Source: a virus
Virus record (IMG/VR): IMGVR_UViG_3300046479_000008
Location: 1-63,767 of that record
Direction: 5' to 3' (one strand)
DNA length: 63,767 bases
Part shown: in pieces, positions 24,376 through 31,218 of the stretch
How the letters are laid out: each line of letters begins with the position of its first letter
Numbering within the stretch: position 1 is the stretch's first letter
Notes under the pieces: generated by a model
Seen by the model: only the letters and a program-made list of their open reading frames with translations
Databases searched by the model: none
What the model was told of the DNA's origin: nothing
Program-made: the position numbers and the translations under genes

Positions 24376-25437
24376 TTACCGGCTAGCCTTATCCCGGATC
24401 ACAAGCTCTTCCCATATCGCAGCATAGACAGCCGCATCATGGATTGAGTCTTGATGGTCCAGCTGAGAGATCCGGACAGGGGATAGGCCCTTGGGGTTGA
24501 GCGCACGACAGAGCTTGTGGACAATGATCCCAAGGGTGGCCATGATCGCATAGTCGGATTCAGTCTCAACCACTACCCCATCGGGGATCAACGCCTTGAG
24601 GACTTTGCCGGCTCTGACGTATGAGCTACCATATACCCGGCCACGCTCGGCGAACGTCTGCTGCATCTCCCCCAGGAGGGTGGACGCATTGGGCAGCTGC
24701 GGTTCATCAACCACAGGACGGGAACGCTCTAAGGCCTGGAACCCCTCACGGAGTTCCTCGGCCAGATTCCGCTGACCTTCAACGACCTGGCCTTCAAGCT
24801 TATTGGCCTGGATGTTCATGTCCCCAGATACCGTAAGGGTAATGGACTCCTGTTGACCATCGGCCTCCAGGGCATCCAAGGCCTCCTGGACCCAAGCAGG
24901 AGGAGCCGCAACGGGTTCCAGCAGAGCATCAAACCCCTCAACACCTTGGTCACCATTGTCCTCTACGTCCTTGTTGAGCGCCTCAAGGTATTCCTCACTA
25001 AGGGGATCCAGGGCCTGTAGACCCTCTTGCAGATCATCCTCCTCATCCCAGCCGATCTGGGACTGTGAGGCCAAGGAGGCATCCGTGAAGGAGAAGCTGG
25101 GATCCTCCTTGAGGATAGGTTCGATCTCTACCTGCACGATCTCCTCCTTGGGGCCTCTGAGCTTACGCCGGGTGGAGATCCCATAGGGATCCCGCTCATA
25201 ACCCTCGATGGGGATGATACGCCCATCACTGGGAGGACCATTGGGACGCACCGGGGGCACCTGAGGTACGAGGAGCTCAACGGGTTCAGGGGCAAAGCAC
25301 TCAGAGCGGATCTCCCCTGAGTTGAGTACAATCACCGGGCATACATCAGCTCGCTTCCCGTCGATGGTGATAGCAGTATGGTTCAAGCTCTTATCCACGA
25401 ACACCTTACCTGTACGATCAACGAACGTTCTCTCCAT
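24376..25437 (-). CDS. protein with C-terminal DUF6378-like domain, 353 aa
   Basis: The first ~240 residues are acidic and Pro-rich with low complexity, probably largely disordered. The C-terminal ~110 (MQQTFAERGRVYGSSYVRAG, then HQDSIHDAAVYAAIWEELV) repeats the pattern of the DUF6378-like protein at 18999, including the ERxxVYG and HQDS-DxAVY motifs. It therefore carries the same helical domain at the end of a long linker. Cotranscribed with the 2H phosphoesterase upstream. Confidence 0.7.
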   Translation of the reverse strand: MERTFVDRTGKVFVDKSLNHTAITIDGKRADVCPVIVLNSGEIRSECFAPEPVELLVPQVPPVRPNGPPSDGRIIPIEGYERDPYGISTRRKLRGPKEEIVQVEIEPILKEDPSFSFTDASLASQSQIGWDEEDDLQEGLQALDPLSEEYLEALNKDVEDNGDQGVEGFDALLEPVAAPPAWVQEALDALEADGQQESITLTVSGDMNIQANKLEGQVVEGQRNLAEELREGFQALERSRPVVDEPQLPNASTLLGEMQQTFAERGRVYGSSYVRAGKVLKALIPDGVVVETESDYAIMATLGIIVHKLCRALNPKGLSPVRISQLDHQDSIHDAAVYAAIWEELVIRDKASR

Positions 25438-25447
25438 CTATGACTCC

Positions 25448-26029
25448 TTATAGGTTAACATACTCTACTAGGCCATCAGCCCTGGAGAGTTCAAAACAGC
25501 GCATTGGAACCTCGACATCGAGTTCCACGGATTCCACTTGATGTAGGATATCCTGGACCAACCCCTTCCGGAGATACGCTAGGGTCATATGCGGTTTGTA
25601 TTCACCATGGGAGGAATGCTCAGCTAGAGCGGCATTCAAGCGCATTAGATCATCGGATTCCACACTCAGGTAGAGCACATCAAACCGGGGATCACTGGTG
25701 AAGCATCCGAACCCTGTGATGGTGAACCCCATAGGGGGTTGCACTTCATCGATGATCCTAGAGACCTTAGAGAGACAATCACTCTCACGGATCCCGTATA
25801 GGACGGTGACATGAGAGTCCAGGGTTCGACCATAGCTAGCGTATAACGCTGAGTCAGGGACCAATTGCTTAGAGATGAACTCAACATCACTCATTAGACT
25901 CTTAGGCGCAACGGCCATGACACAGGAGTAATCGTGCGTCGAGGGCTTAGACACATTGTTGACCGTCTCGGCTAACTGGTTAGCTAACCGATAACGCTTA
26001 GGTGATCTGAATAACAATGTGGATCTCAA
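25448..26029 (-). CDS. 2H phosphoesterase (2'-5' RNA ligase-like)
   Basis: 193 residues. Two HxT motifs define the family: HVT at 73-75 (DSHVTVLYGI) and HMT at 147-149 (YKPHMTLAYL). The 2H family hydrolyses or ligates 2',3'-cyclic phosphate or 2'-5' RNA ends; some phage members cleave cyclic oligonucleotide signals used in defence. The start is a TTG, chosen because AGGAG lies six bases upstream and no ATG precedes the first motif. Its N-terminus (RSTLLFRSPKRYRLANQLA) is basic and amphipathic like the other tags. Confidence 0.85.
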   Translation of the reverse strand: MRSTLLFRSPKRYRLANQLAETVNNVSKPSTHDYSCVMAVAPKSLMSDVEFISKQLVPDSALYASYGRTLDSHVTVLYGIRESDCLSKVSRIIDEVQPPMGFTITGFGCFTSDPRFDVLYLSVESDDLMRLNAALAEHSSHGEYKPHMTLAYLRKGLVQDILHQVESVELDVEVPMRCFELSRADGLVEYVNL

Positions 26030-26333
26030 TGGATTCTCCTAGATAGGTAGTCATGGCCGTAGCGCAACCGGTATTCAACCAGAACACCAGGGAGGGCCAA
26101 CCATAACGATCGGGATTACGCAGGATACGCTTCATTTGTTTACGCGTGAGCTCCCATGGTGGACGATCACCGTCGATGTGCTTCATGACAGGACACCATG
26201 GGAGCCAACTCTGCCCGACTGGAGAACCTAACCATTGGATCACTGTGGCAGCAACGACTCGATCCCTATGGGTGACGTCATAGGCTCGCTCGTTGTTCTT
26301 ACCTAGGATGAACTCCAGGGTGTTGCACTTCAT
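25998..26333 (-). CDS. hypothetical protein, 111 aa
   Basis: ATG at 26333 lies seven bases after GGGGGG, itself one arm of a hairpin. The frame continues upstream to a TTG at 26405 with protein-like sequence (EKKLHEAWKDTNSK), so the real start may be there. The product is rich in Trp, Arg and Thr (QSWLPWCPVMKHIDGDRPPW). It overlaps the 2H gene by 32 bases. No family recognised. Confidence 0.55.
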   Translation of the reverse strand: MKCNTLEFILGKNNERAYDVTHRDRVVAATVIQWLGSPVGQSWLPWCPVMKHIDGDRPPWELTRKQMKRILRNPDRYGWPSLVFWLNTGCATAMTTYLGESIEIHIVIQIT

Positions 26334-26338
26334 CGGTG

Positions 26339-26357
26339 AACCCCCCATAGGGGGGTT
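26339..26357. repeat. perfect hairpin AACCCCCC-ATA-GGGGGGTT
   Basis: An 8-bp stem with a three-base loop overlaps the ribosome binding region of the 25998-26333 gene, so folding could block its start. Related but shorter versions (AACCCCATAGGG followed by TTGCA) occur near 25727 and 26460. Confidence 0.6.
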
Positions 26358-26405
26358 GCACTTGCTGTTGGTGTCCTTCCAGGCCTCATGGAGCTTCTTC
26401 TCCAA

Positions 26406-26785
26406 TGGGTTGCCGGTTAGGGGATTCGAATAGGTTCATAGTGCACCCCTGGGATGATGAACCCCATAGGGATTGCAAGTCATAGACTTGATGCAAGTCA
26501 TAGACTTGGATTGCAAGTAAGCCAAGATACCCTACCAGGATTGCAAGTCATAGACTTGGATTGCAAGTCATAGACTTGAGCTGAGAGATCAGTGTTGACC
26601 AACCTTACCCACAGGTTTGCCGATGAGGAGCATTCTAGACCAGGGTTGGGGAACCTAGGAGTGAATGGGGATGGAAATTGAGAATTCATGGGCGCAGGAC
26701 AGATTCAAATCTCAATTAAACTTTCCCGCGCATATTCACGAAACATAATCCGAACATAACATGAGAATATTCCTCGCTATAGGTA
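26406..26785. other. 380-base non-coding block
   Basis: No convincing gene on either strand; the only frame of note (26498-26689 minus) has no ribosome site and is largely made from the repeats. The block holds the palindrome array at 26476-26578 and an AT-rich stretch at 26700-26780 just downstream of the tRNA-Lys. It could be an origin or a regulatory region. Confidence 0.6.
26476..26578. repeat. four copies of palindrome CAAGTCATAGACTTG
   Basis: Exact copies at 26476-26490, 26494-26508, 26544-26558 and 26564-26578, each a 6-bp inverted repeat around ATA and mostly preceded by GATTG. A decayed fifth copy starts at 26514. Start-to-start distances are 18, 50 and 20 bases. Palindromic units within direct repeats resemble iterons or operator arrays. 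Confidence 0.9.
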
Positions 26786-26861
26786 TGGTGCACCCTACTG
26801 GGATTGAACCAGCGACTCTCCGGTTAAAAGGCCGGATGCTCTACCACTGAGCTAAGGGCAC
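26786..26861 (-). tRNA. tRNA-Lys (TTT)
   Basis: A cloverleaf can be drawn from GTGCCCT (5' end at 26861): D arm GCTC/GAGC, anticodon stem TCCGG/CCGGA with loop CTTTTAA, T arm with TTCAATC, acceptor end AGGGTGC, discriminator A and encoded CCA. Two G-T pairs are in the acceptor stem. The anticodon reads lysine codons. Confidence 0.95.
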
Positions 26862-26942
26862 ATGGATTTGGATTATAGATTTATGTTTCACCAAGCATCA
26901 TACTAGGGGAACATATGGGGATCTTGAAGATCTTTCTGCAAT

Positions 26943-27018
26943 TGGAGCGGGTGAAGGGGATCGAACCCTCAACGAACAGCTTGGAAGGCTGACACTCTAG
27001 CCATTGAGTTACACCCGC
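26943..27018 (-). tRNA. tRNA-Gly (TCC)
   Basis: Acceptor GCGGGTG/CACCCGC, D arm ACTC/GAGT, anticodon stem CAGC/GCTG with loop CTTCCAA, T arm GAGGG-TTCGATC-CCCTT, discriminator T and encoded CCA. The anticodon TCC reads GGA and GGG. It is 81 bases from tRNA-Lys and in the same direction. Confidence 0.95.
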
Positions 27019-27063
27019 TAGAAATCTAAGATACGCAATCGAGTTTAGATAAGGAGAAAAAGA

Positions 27064-27717
27064 TCAAACCATCATCCAGTCGTAGGATGTGTTGCCAGAT
27101 ACTCCAGGGAGAACATAACCCATATCCAATAAGATCTCACGGGCCTCAGCGTATGAGGGTTCATTGGTGGATACATCTGCACTTCTTATGAACCTCGCTG
27201 TCGGATTTCCCTTAGCGGAAACCCCGAGCTCATAGGTATATTCGCATTCTCCCTTAGTGAACTTTATCCCGATGGCCATGAAATGTTCTTCCTCATTGGA
27301 GATCGTGAACCCTTGAGCGATCAATCTAGCACAGACAGCGTCCACAATCCAATCGTTCCATGTCCGTTGGAGGAACACCTTGCTACCAGTGCTGGGTTCT
27401 TGTCTACAACCCATGGTGATGAACCAGTCGATGATAGTCTCGATCTCATTGAGGTCTTTGGTTTGCCCCTTACGTTCAATGATCACCCTGGAGCCTTTGA
27501 ACACGATCTCCAACGGGTAGGGCCTAGGAGCACCCATGGCTGTTTGAGCATCATAGGGACGAGGATCCGTGCCAGCCATGACCTCATCCTCAGACATTGA
27601 ATCCCGATAGTGTTTCATCTGACATGGGATGGATTCTCCCCTAAGGAACTCTATGAGTCCATTGGGATGAACATCTACGAAGTACTTAGTGGATGATCGC
27701 TTGAGGAGTGGATGCAT
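27064..27717 (-). CDS. MHPLLKRS-tagged two-repeat protein, 217 aa
   Basis: ATG at 27717 gives MHPLLKRSSTKYF, an N-terminus shared with the protein at 28968. The frame to 27762 runs into the upstream gene. Residues ~93-115 include TIIDWFITMGCRQE, the second motif of the LTAKLLKRA family. A similar helix-plus-turn recurs near the end (EAREILLDMGYVLPG), suggesting two copies of the domain. One base separates it from the tagged gene upstream. Function unknown. Confidence 0.7.
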   Translation of the reverse strand: MHPLLKRSSTKYFVDVHPNGLIEFLRGESIPCQMKHYRDSMSEDEVMAGTDPRPYDAQTAMGAPRPYPLEIVFKGSRVIIERKGQTKDLNEIETIIDWFITMGCRQEPSTGSKVFLQRTWNDWIVDAVCARLIAQGFTISNEEEHFMAIGIKFTKGECEYTYELGVSAKGNPTARFIRSADVSTNEPSYAEAREILLDMGYVLPGVSGNTSYDWMMV

Positions 27718-27718
27718 G

Positions 27719-28129
27719 TTAACCCTTACGGCCCTTGATACCACAGCTCTGTAGGAAGTCACGGTCGTCGCGTCTCGAGTTGTCCTGAGCGTAGTTCCCG
27801 GTCTCGGATAACACCTTAGTGATAATCGAATCCAGGGTTCGCATATGAGCGGCCAATTGCCCTACAGGGAATGCCTGTGAGCTGACGACACGACCATTAG
27901 GGTTCTGGATATGAAACATACAGCTGCCGGTTCCCGTGACCGCCATGGTCATAGTGCAATCTCGACCTAGGAAGTACTTAGCGCAGACATTCGGCTCTCC
28001 GTAGTCCTGGCTAACATAATCGCTTAGGTGATCCAACTGCAGTTGAGCATCAATGGTAGCTTTAGCTGACTCGAACTGCACCATCAGCTCGGACAGAGCA
28101 CGCTTAAGGAGTTTGGCTGTTAGGCGCAT
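27719..28129 (-). CDS. LTAKLLKRA-tagged protein, 136 aa
   Basis: Starts MRLTAKLLKRALSELMVQ, a near-perfect tag. The body is alpha/beta (LGRDCTMTMAVTGTGSCMFH); the DW...G motif is not obvious and the C-terminus is basic (CGIKGRKG). It is directly upstream of the MHPLLKRS protein, so the two kinds of tag are cotranscribed. Confidence 0.75.
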   Translation of the reverse strand: MRLTAKLLKRALSELMVQFESAKATIDAQLQLDHLSDYVSQDYGEPNVCAKYFLGRDCTMTMAVTGTGSCMFHIQNPNGRVVSSQAFPVGQLAAHMRTLDSIITKVLSETGNYAQDNSRRDDRDFLQSCGIKGRKG

Positions 28130-28163
28130 AGGATAGATTCCTCTATCCTAGAGAGGGAAAACC

Positions 28164-28565
28164 TTAGCAGGAGTGTTCACCCCAATGGAGTTTGATCTCT
28201 TGGATCATGGGCACCTTCTCGCGCATGATCCCGATGAGTTTGACCAGCTGATCCATGCTCAAGGACCCAGAGTCCATGTAGTCGGAGCCGTGGGCCAGCG
28301 GTAGACCGATGTAACCCTGGCCCTGGTCCATGTGGATGTAGGTCCACCGATGTCCTCCACGATCCTTACCATCGAAGACAGCCCCATCGACACTGGAGTA
28401 GAGAAGGTCATTGATCTCATCCATTGAGTCCTCCAGGGGCTTCCCTGTGATGGCCCGGATGATCTCCAGGACCCCCATGGGATCCTTGTGGTAGTTGACC
28501 TCGAACCCTAACAGCACGAACGAGGAGGATGATGAGTTGCTGACAAAGCCATTCCTGATTTTCAT
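28164..28565 (-). CDS. SNSSSSSF-tagged protein, 133 aa
   Basis: Begins MKIRNGFVSNSSSSSFVLLG. From memory this N-terminal motif occurs in many unrelated-looking hypothetical proteins of bacteria and phages, with no settled function. After it comes an acidic alpha/beta body (MDEINDLLYSSVDGAVFDGK). Adjacent to a second tagged gene with a one-base gap. No other domain recognised. Confidence 0.75.
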   Translation of the reverse strand: MKIRNGFVSNSSSSSFVLLGFEVNYHKDPMGVLEIIRAITGKPLEDSMDEINDLLYSSVDGAVFDGKDRGGHRWTYIHMDQGQGYIGLPLAHGSDYMDSGSLSMDQLVKLIGIMREKVPMIQEIKLHWGEHSC

Positions 28566-28566
28566 A

Positions 28567-28824
28567 TTAGTCTCTCCATTGGATGTCCCGGTCTGGGATC
28601 AAGAGTTTTCCTTTAAGGTACTCTCGCATGTTGAAGTTGCCCATGAAGGTGCAACCACAGATGGTGTCGGCGGTCTCCGAGATGTCCCATGCCCACTCTG
28701 GGTCACAACCTGGATCCTCATAGTGAGTCCGGATGGCCTCTTTCTGCCATGGGGCCAATGCGTCCTTGGATATGACGAATGAGCTTGAGGAGCTATTGGA
28801 GACGAAACCTGATCTCGTTTTCAT
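28567..28824 (-). CDS. SNSSSSSF-tagged protein, 85 aa
   Basis: Begins MKTRSGFVSNSSSSSFVISK. The rest is short and acidic (TIC, CGCTF and several Trp), and apart from the tag it does not resemble its neighbour. Sits between tRNA-Thr and the 28164 gene. The Ser block is encoded with mixed Ser codons, so it is not a simple nucleotide repeat expansion. Confidence 0.7.
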   Translation of the reverse strand: MKTRSGFVSNSSSSSFVISKDALAPWQKEAIRTHYEDPGCDPEWAWDISETADTICGCTFMGNFNMREYLKGKLLIPDRDIQWRD

Positions 28825-28861
28825 ATAACACCTATGGATGACTTTGCGTAAGCAAAGCTAA

Positions 28862-28936
28862 TGGAGCCGCTAGAGGGAATCGAACCCCCGACCATCTGCT
28901 TACAAGGCAGGCGCTCTACCCCTGAGCTACAGCGGC
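28862..28936 (-). tRNA. tRNA-Thr (TGT)
   Basis: Acceptor GCCGCTG/TAGCGGC (one G-T pair), D arm GCTC/GAGC, anticodon stem CCTGC/GCAG(A) with loop CTTGTAA, T arm GGGGG-TTCGATT-CCCTC, discriminator T and encoded CCA. The anticodon TGT reads ACA and ACG. Confidence 0.95.
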
Positions 28937-28967
28937 AACCCTAGTCTATGACTAGCACAGTCCTAGA

Positions 28968-29414
28968 CTACTTGGACTTACGCTTCAACAGGTCAGACTG
29001 ATGAACCCTATTGCTAGGCTTAGAGATCACAAGGAGCTTCAAACCCAAGCAGTCCATGTCCTCCAACGGGTAGCCCAGTCGCTCTAGGATCTTACGATAC
29101 ACAGGCATCTTGCTGGGGTTGTTCCCGCCTACCCATAGCTCACCATACTGCTTGACCCATCGATCAATCACAGGGATCGCATCGAGCATGTTACCCTTGA
29201 TCGCACCGGGGATCTTAGTCATCTGCTGCTCTGGTGAGGAGAAGTCCTGACCCATGGCCTGTAGGGCTAGATGATAGCAGTTCAACAACGGGAAGTGAGT
29301 GAGCACGAGATCATACCCACCAACCTCAGCCTCATCGACTACTGTGTAGCCATAGTGTTCGATGTTGTCCTTGATATGTTCAGGTAGCTTACTTCTCTTC
29401 AACAGGGGATGCAT
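28968..29414 (-). CDS. MHPLLKRS-tagged protein, 148 aa
   Basis: Starts MHPLLKRSKLPEHIKDNI. The body reads as an alpha/beta Rossmann-like domain (YGYTVVDEAEVGGYDLVLTH, ELWVGGNNPSKMPVYRKI) and ends Lys/Arg-rich (SDLLKRKSK). It may bind a nucleotide or phosphate, but no signature is complete. It overlaps the HAD gene by 26 bases. The basic hydrophobic start recalls LTAKLLKRA. Confidence 0.65.
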   Translation of the reverse strand: MHPLLKRSKLPEHIKDNIEHYGYTVVDEAEVGGYDLVLTHFPLLNCYHLALQAMGQDFSSPEQQMTKIPGAIKGNMLDAIPVIDRWVKQYGELWVGGNNPSKMPVYRKILERLGYPLEDMDCLGLKLLVISKPSNRVHQSDLLKRKSK

Positions 29415-29880
29415 GTAGGATCTTCTCCAACTCTAACTTAGTCTGGAGAAGGTTCTCGTATAGGATTCCGTAACCCCCTTGTGCTCGCCACTGAGGTATG
29501 TTCAACCTAGAGTCATCGATGAGAACATAACCCGGCTGTGCATAGGCTTGCTTGTCTACTGCGTATGGGCCCACATGGAACTCCATAGGCCCCCAGTGGT
29601 CGGTGATCCATTGACGCTTGTCCTCCTCAGCATAGGGTATGTGCCGACGACGGGGCAACGCTGTTAGGATAGCCACAGGGACATTGAGCGAACATACATA
29701 GCTCATGAGCTCATAGGCCTCAGGCATAGGTTCCAGTAGGGAGAACCAGTGGGGGAAACTGAGCACGGCCTCCCACAGGGTTGAGTCCTGGAGCGCACGA
29801 GGGTCTACCTGACCTACCTCGGCAACCATCCGATCGAAGTCAGCGAGCACTCCGTCCATGTCAAGAAATATTTTCTTAAT
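29389..29880 (-). CDS. HAD phosphatase (5'-nucleotidase-like), probable ATT start
   Basis: The only in-frame ATG (29859) lies inside the DMDG catalytic loop and would delete the nucleophile Asp. Continuing upstream the frame reads KKIFLDMDGVLADFD, a normal HAD start, back to ATT at 29880 or 29886, with AGGAGG at 29891-29896. I therefore place the start at an ATT codon. Other motifs: ILTALPRR (motif II Thr) and YVLIDDSRLN (motif IV). The pattern fits 5'(3')-deoxyribonucleotidases, which dephosphorylate nucleoside monophosphates. Confidence 0.75.
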   Translation of the reverse strand: MKKIFLDMDGVLADFDRMVAEVGQVDPRALQDSTLWEAVLSFPHWFSLLEPMPEAYELMSYVCSLNVPVAILTALPRRRHIPYAEEDKRQWITDHWGPMEFHVGPYAVDKQAYAQPGYVLIDDSRLNIPQWRAQGGYGILYENLLQTKLELEKILHASPVEEK

Positions 29881-29902
29881 GTTAATATATCCTCCTTATA
29901 GT

Positions 29903-29924
29903 CCCCACAGTATGATTAGTGGGG
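29903..29924 (-). promoter_or_regulatory. hairpin upstream of the HAD gene ribosome site
   Basis: CCCCAC and GTGGGG pair across a ten-base loop, ending seven bases before AGGAGG. It could be a weak terminator for upstream transcription or a leader structure. There is no U-tract on either side. Confidence 0.35.
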
Positions 29925-29949
29925 TTATGGGTAAAGGGCGGTTGGTGAA

Positions 29950-30020
29950 CGTCCTAAAAATTAATTCAAAACCCAAATTTAAAATTGGCCACCTAGAGGG
30001 CCAAAATTAAATTTTGGAAA
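29950..30020. repeat. cluster of AT-rich palindromes
   Basis: CCAAAATTAAATTTTGG (30001-30017) is a perfect 7-bp inverted repeat; CCAAATTTAAAATTGG (29973-29988) is a near copy; a GGCC...GGCC hairpin lies between them. The stretch is far richer in A and T than the surroundings. It may hold a terminator or protein-binding sites. Confidence 0.5.
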
Positions 30021-30121
30021 CCGAATCTCGATTTCCAAACTCCAGGGCCGCTCTTTGGTCCACCAGTGTAATCCACCCTAGCCCGGTTGAGCATCTCTAC
30101 TAGGACATCAAGGTCACTCAT
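29993..30121 (-). CDS. possible 42-aa protein
   Basis: ATG at 30121 overlaps the TGA of the exonuclease gene (ATGA coupling). The first 25 codons look protein-like (MSDLDVLVEMLNRARVDY), whereas the last 15 come from the AT-rich palindromes. It may be a coupled small gene or a chance frame. Confidence 0.35.
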   Translation of the reverse strand: MSDLDVLVEMLNRARVDYTGGPKSGPGVWKSRFGFQNLILAL

Positions 30122-30951
30122 GCATTTGCCTTATAGTAATGCCGGAGCGTATGCAGGGTGTCAGAGTCCAGATCCTTCATGTTGTCCAGCGCCCAGCCCA
30201 GATACCCACGGGGGACCTCCGACCAGGGTTGTCCTTTGTGCTTGCCGAACTGACAGGTACGGAGCAGGATGGGCCGGTCGGCCCATAGCTGCAACGCCTC
30301 TAGCGTCGACAGCTTACCCTTGAACACTCCCTCGTTCTCAAGCTCCTGTAGCTCACGGATCAGTAGCTTGGTGGTCACTAGGGCGTCTGGCAGGGCACTA
30401 TGGGCTGGCATCCCTTCGGCCTCAGGGACCTCCAGGGGTAGATCATAGCGCAGGAATTGATTGGTGTAATGCTCCGAGACCCACAGGTGCTTTGCCAATC
30501 TCAGGGTGCACAACACTGGACGATCCATGGAGGGTAGGAACATGAAGTCGAAGGCAGCGTTATGGGCCGCGAAGGCATCCATAGGCCGATGAGCTAGCAT
30601 AGACGCAAAAGCATCCATGAACCGGGGTGCCCCCGCGACATGGGCGTCGGTGATGTGATGAATCGCTGAGGCATCGCTGGGGATATGTCTACCCGGATCC
30701 ACTAGGGTCTCATAGGTATCAATGATTCTCCCTTGGTGCATCCATACCCCGGCCAACTGACACACCTTATGCCCCTCTGAGATCTTCAACCCTGTGGTCT
30801 CGGTATCCACCACTAGGTAGATAGCATCCATAGGATTCATGGATTCGGGTTCCTTCACGCAATACTGGCCATACCATTTAACGAAATCATCGTTGAACCC
30901 CACCTGGCCCTTGAGGAGTGCTTCGGCTTTCCATGCTTGAAATTCTAACAT
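30118..30951 (-). CDS. DnaQ-type 3'-5' exonuclease with C-terminal DUF3820-like region
   Basis: 277 residues. Exo I is DTETTG (Asp49, Glu51), Exo II is AHNAAFDF, and Exo III is the HSALPDA pattern (HxAxxD), giving a DEDDh active site; HHITDAHV is also typical. The last ~65 residues (CQFGKHKGQPWSEVPRGYLG) match DUF3820, a short module of unknown role found after such exonucleases. Expected to trim DNA or RNA 3' ends; no polymerase is fused. Confidence 0.92.
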   Translation of the reverse strand: MLEFQAWKAEALLKGQVGFNDDFVKWYGQYCVKEPESMNPMDAIYLVVDTETTGLKISEGHKVCQLAGVWMHQGRIIDTYETLVDPGRHIPSDASAIHHITDAHVAGAPRFMDAFASMLAHRPMDAFAAHNAAFDFMFLPSMDRPVLCTLRLAKHLWVSEHYTNQFLRYDLPLEVPEAEGMPAHSALPDALVTTKLLIRELQELENEGVFKGKLSTLEALQLWADRPILLRTCQFGKHKGQPWSEVPRGYLGWALDNMKDLDSDTLHTLRHYYKANA

Positions 30952-31218
30952 CTAGGGTTCCGTCCAATAGTAGATGAAGTCCCCAACGGCCTGTTTGACC
31001 ATGGTCTCTTCACGGGGTAAGGTGTCCATAGGGTATATGGGATTACATGCTAGGCTTCGACCGCCAATTGCGGTAACGCGGATGTAGAGGTTGAGGTAGC
31101 GCTCATCCTCAACCTCATAGTCCACCACAACAGTCGCCAAGGGGATCATCTGGCCAAGGATCCTCTGGATGCGTTCTACGACCCAAGCGGGGTTGTAGTC
31201 CGTGACCATGGGATCCAT
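30952..31218 (-). CDS. hypothetical protein, 88 aa
   Basis: Start at ATG 31218, which overlaps the upstream TGA; the GTG three bases earlier is less likely. Alpha/beta content (ATVVVDYEVEDERYLNLYIR) and an aromatic end (DFIYYWTEP). It abuts the exonuclease gene. No family recognised. Confidence 0.6.
   Translation of the reverse strand: MDPMVTDYNPAWVVERIQRILGQMIPLATVVVDYEVEDERYLNLYIRVTAIGGRSLACNPIYPMDTLPREETMVKQAVGDFIYYWTEP

Noticed and set aside
26476-26578. CRISPR array
   Set aside because: Units are only 15-20 bases, intervals between them are 3-35 bases and unequal, and no cas gene is present.
26498-26689. 63-codon minus-strand frame in the repeat block
   Set aside because: No ribosome site, Ser/Asn/Pro-rich nonsense-like sequence, and half of it is built from the palindromic repeats.
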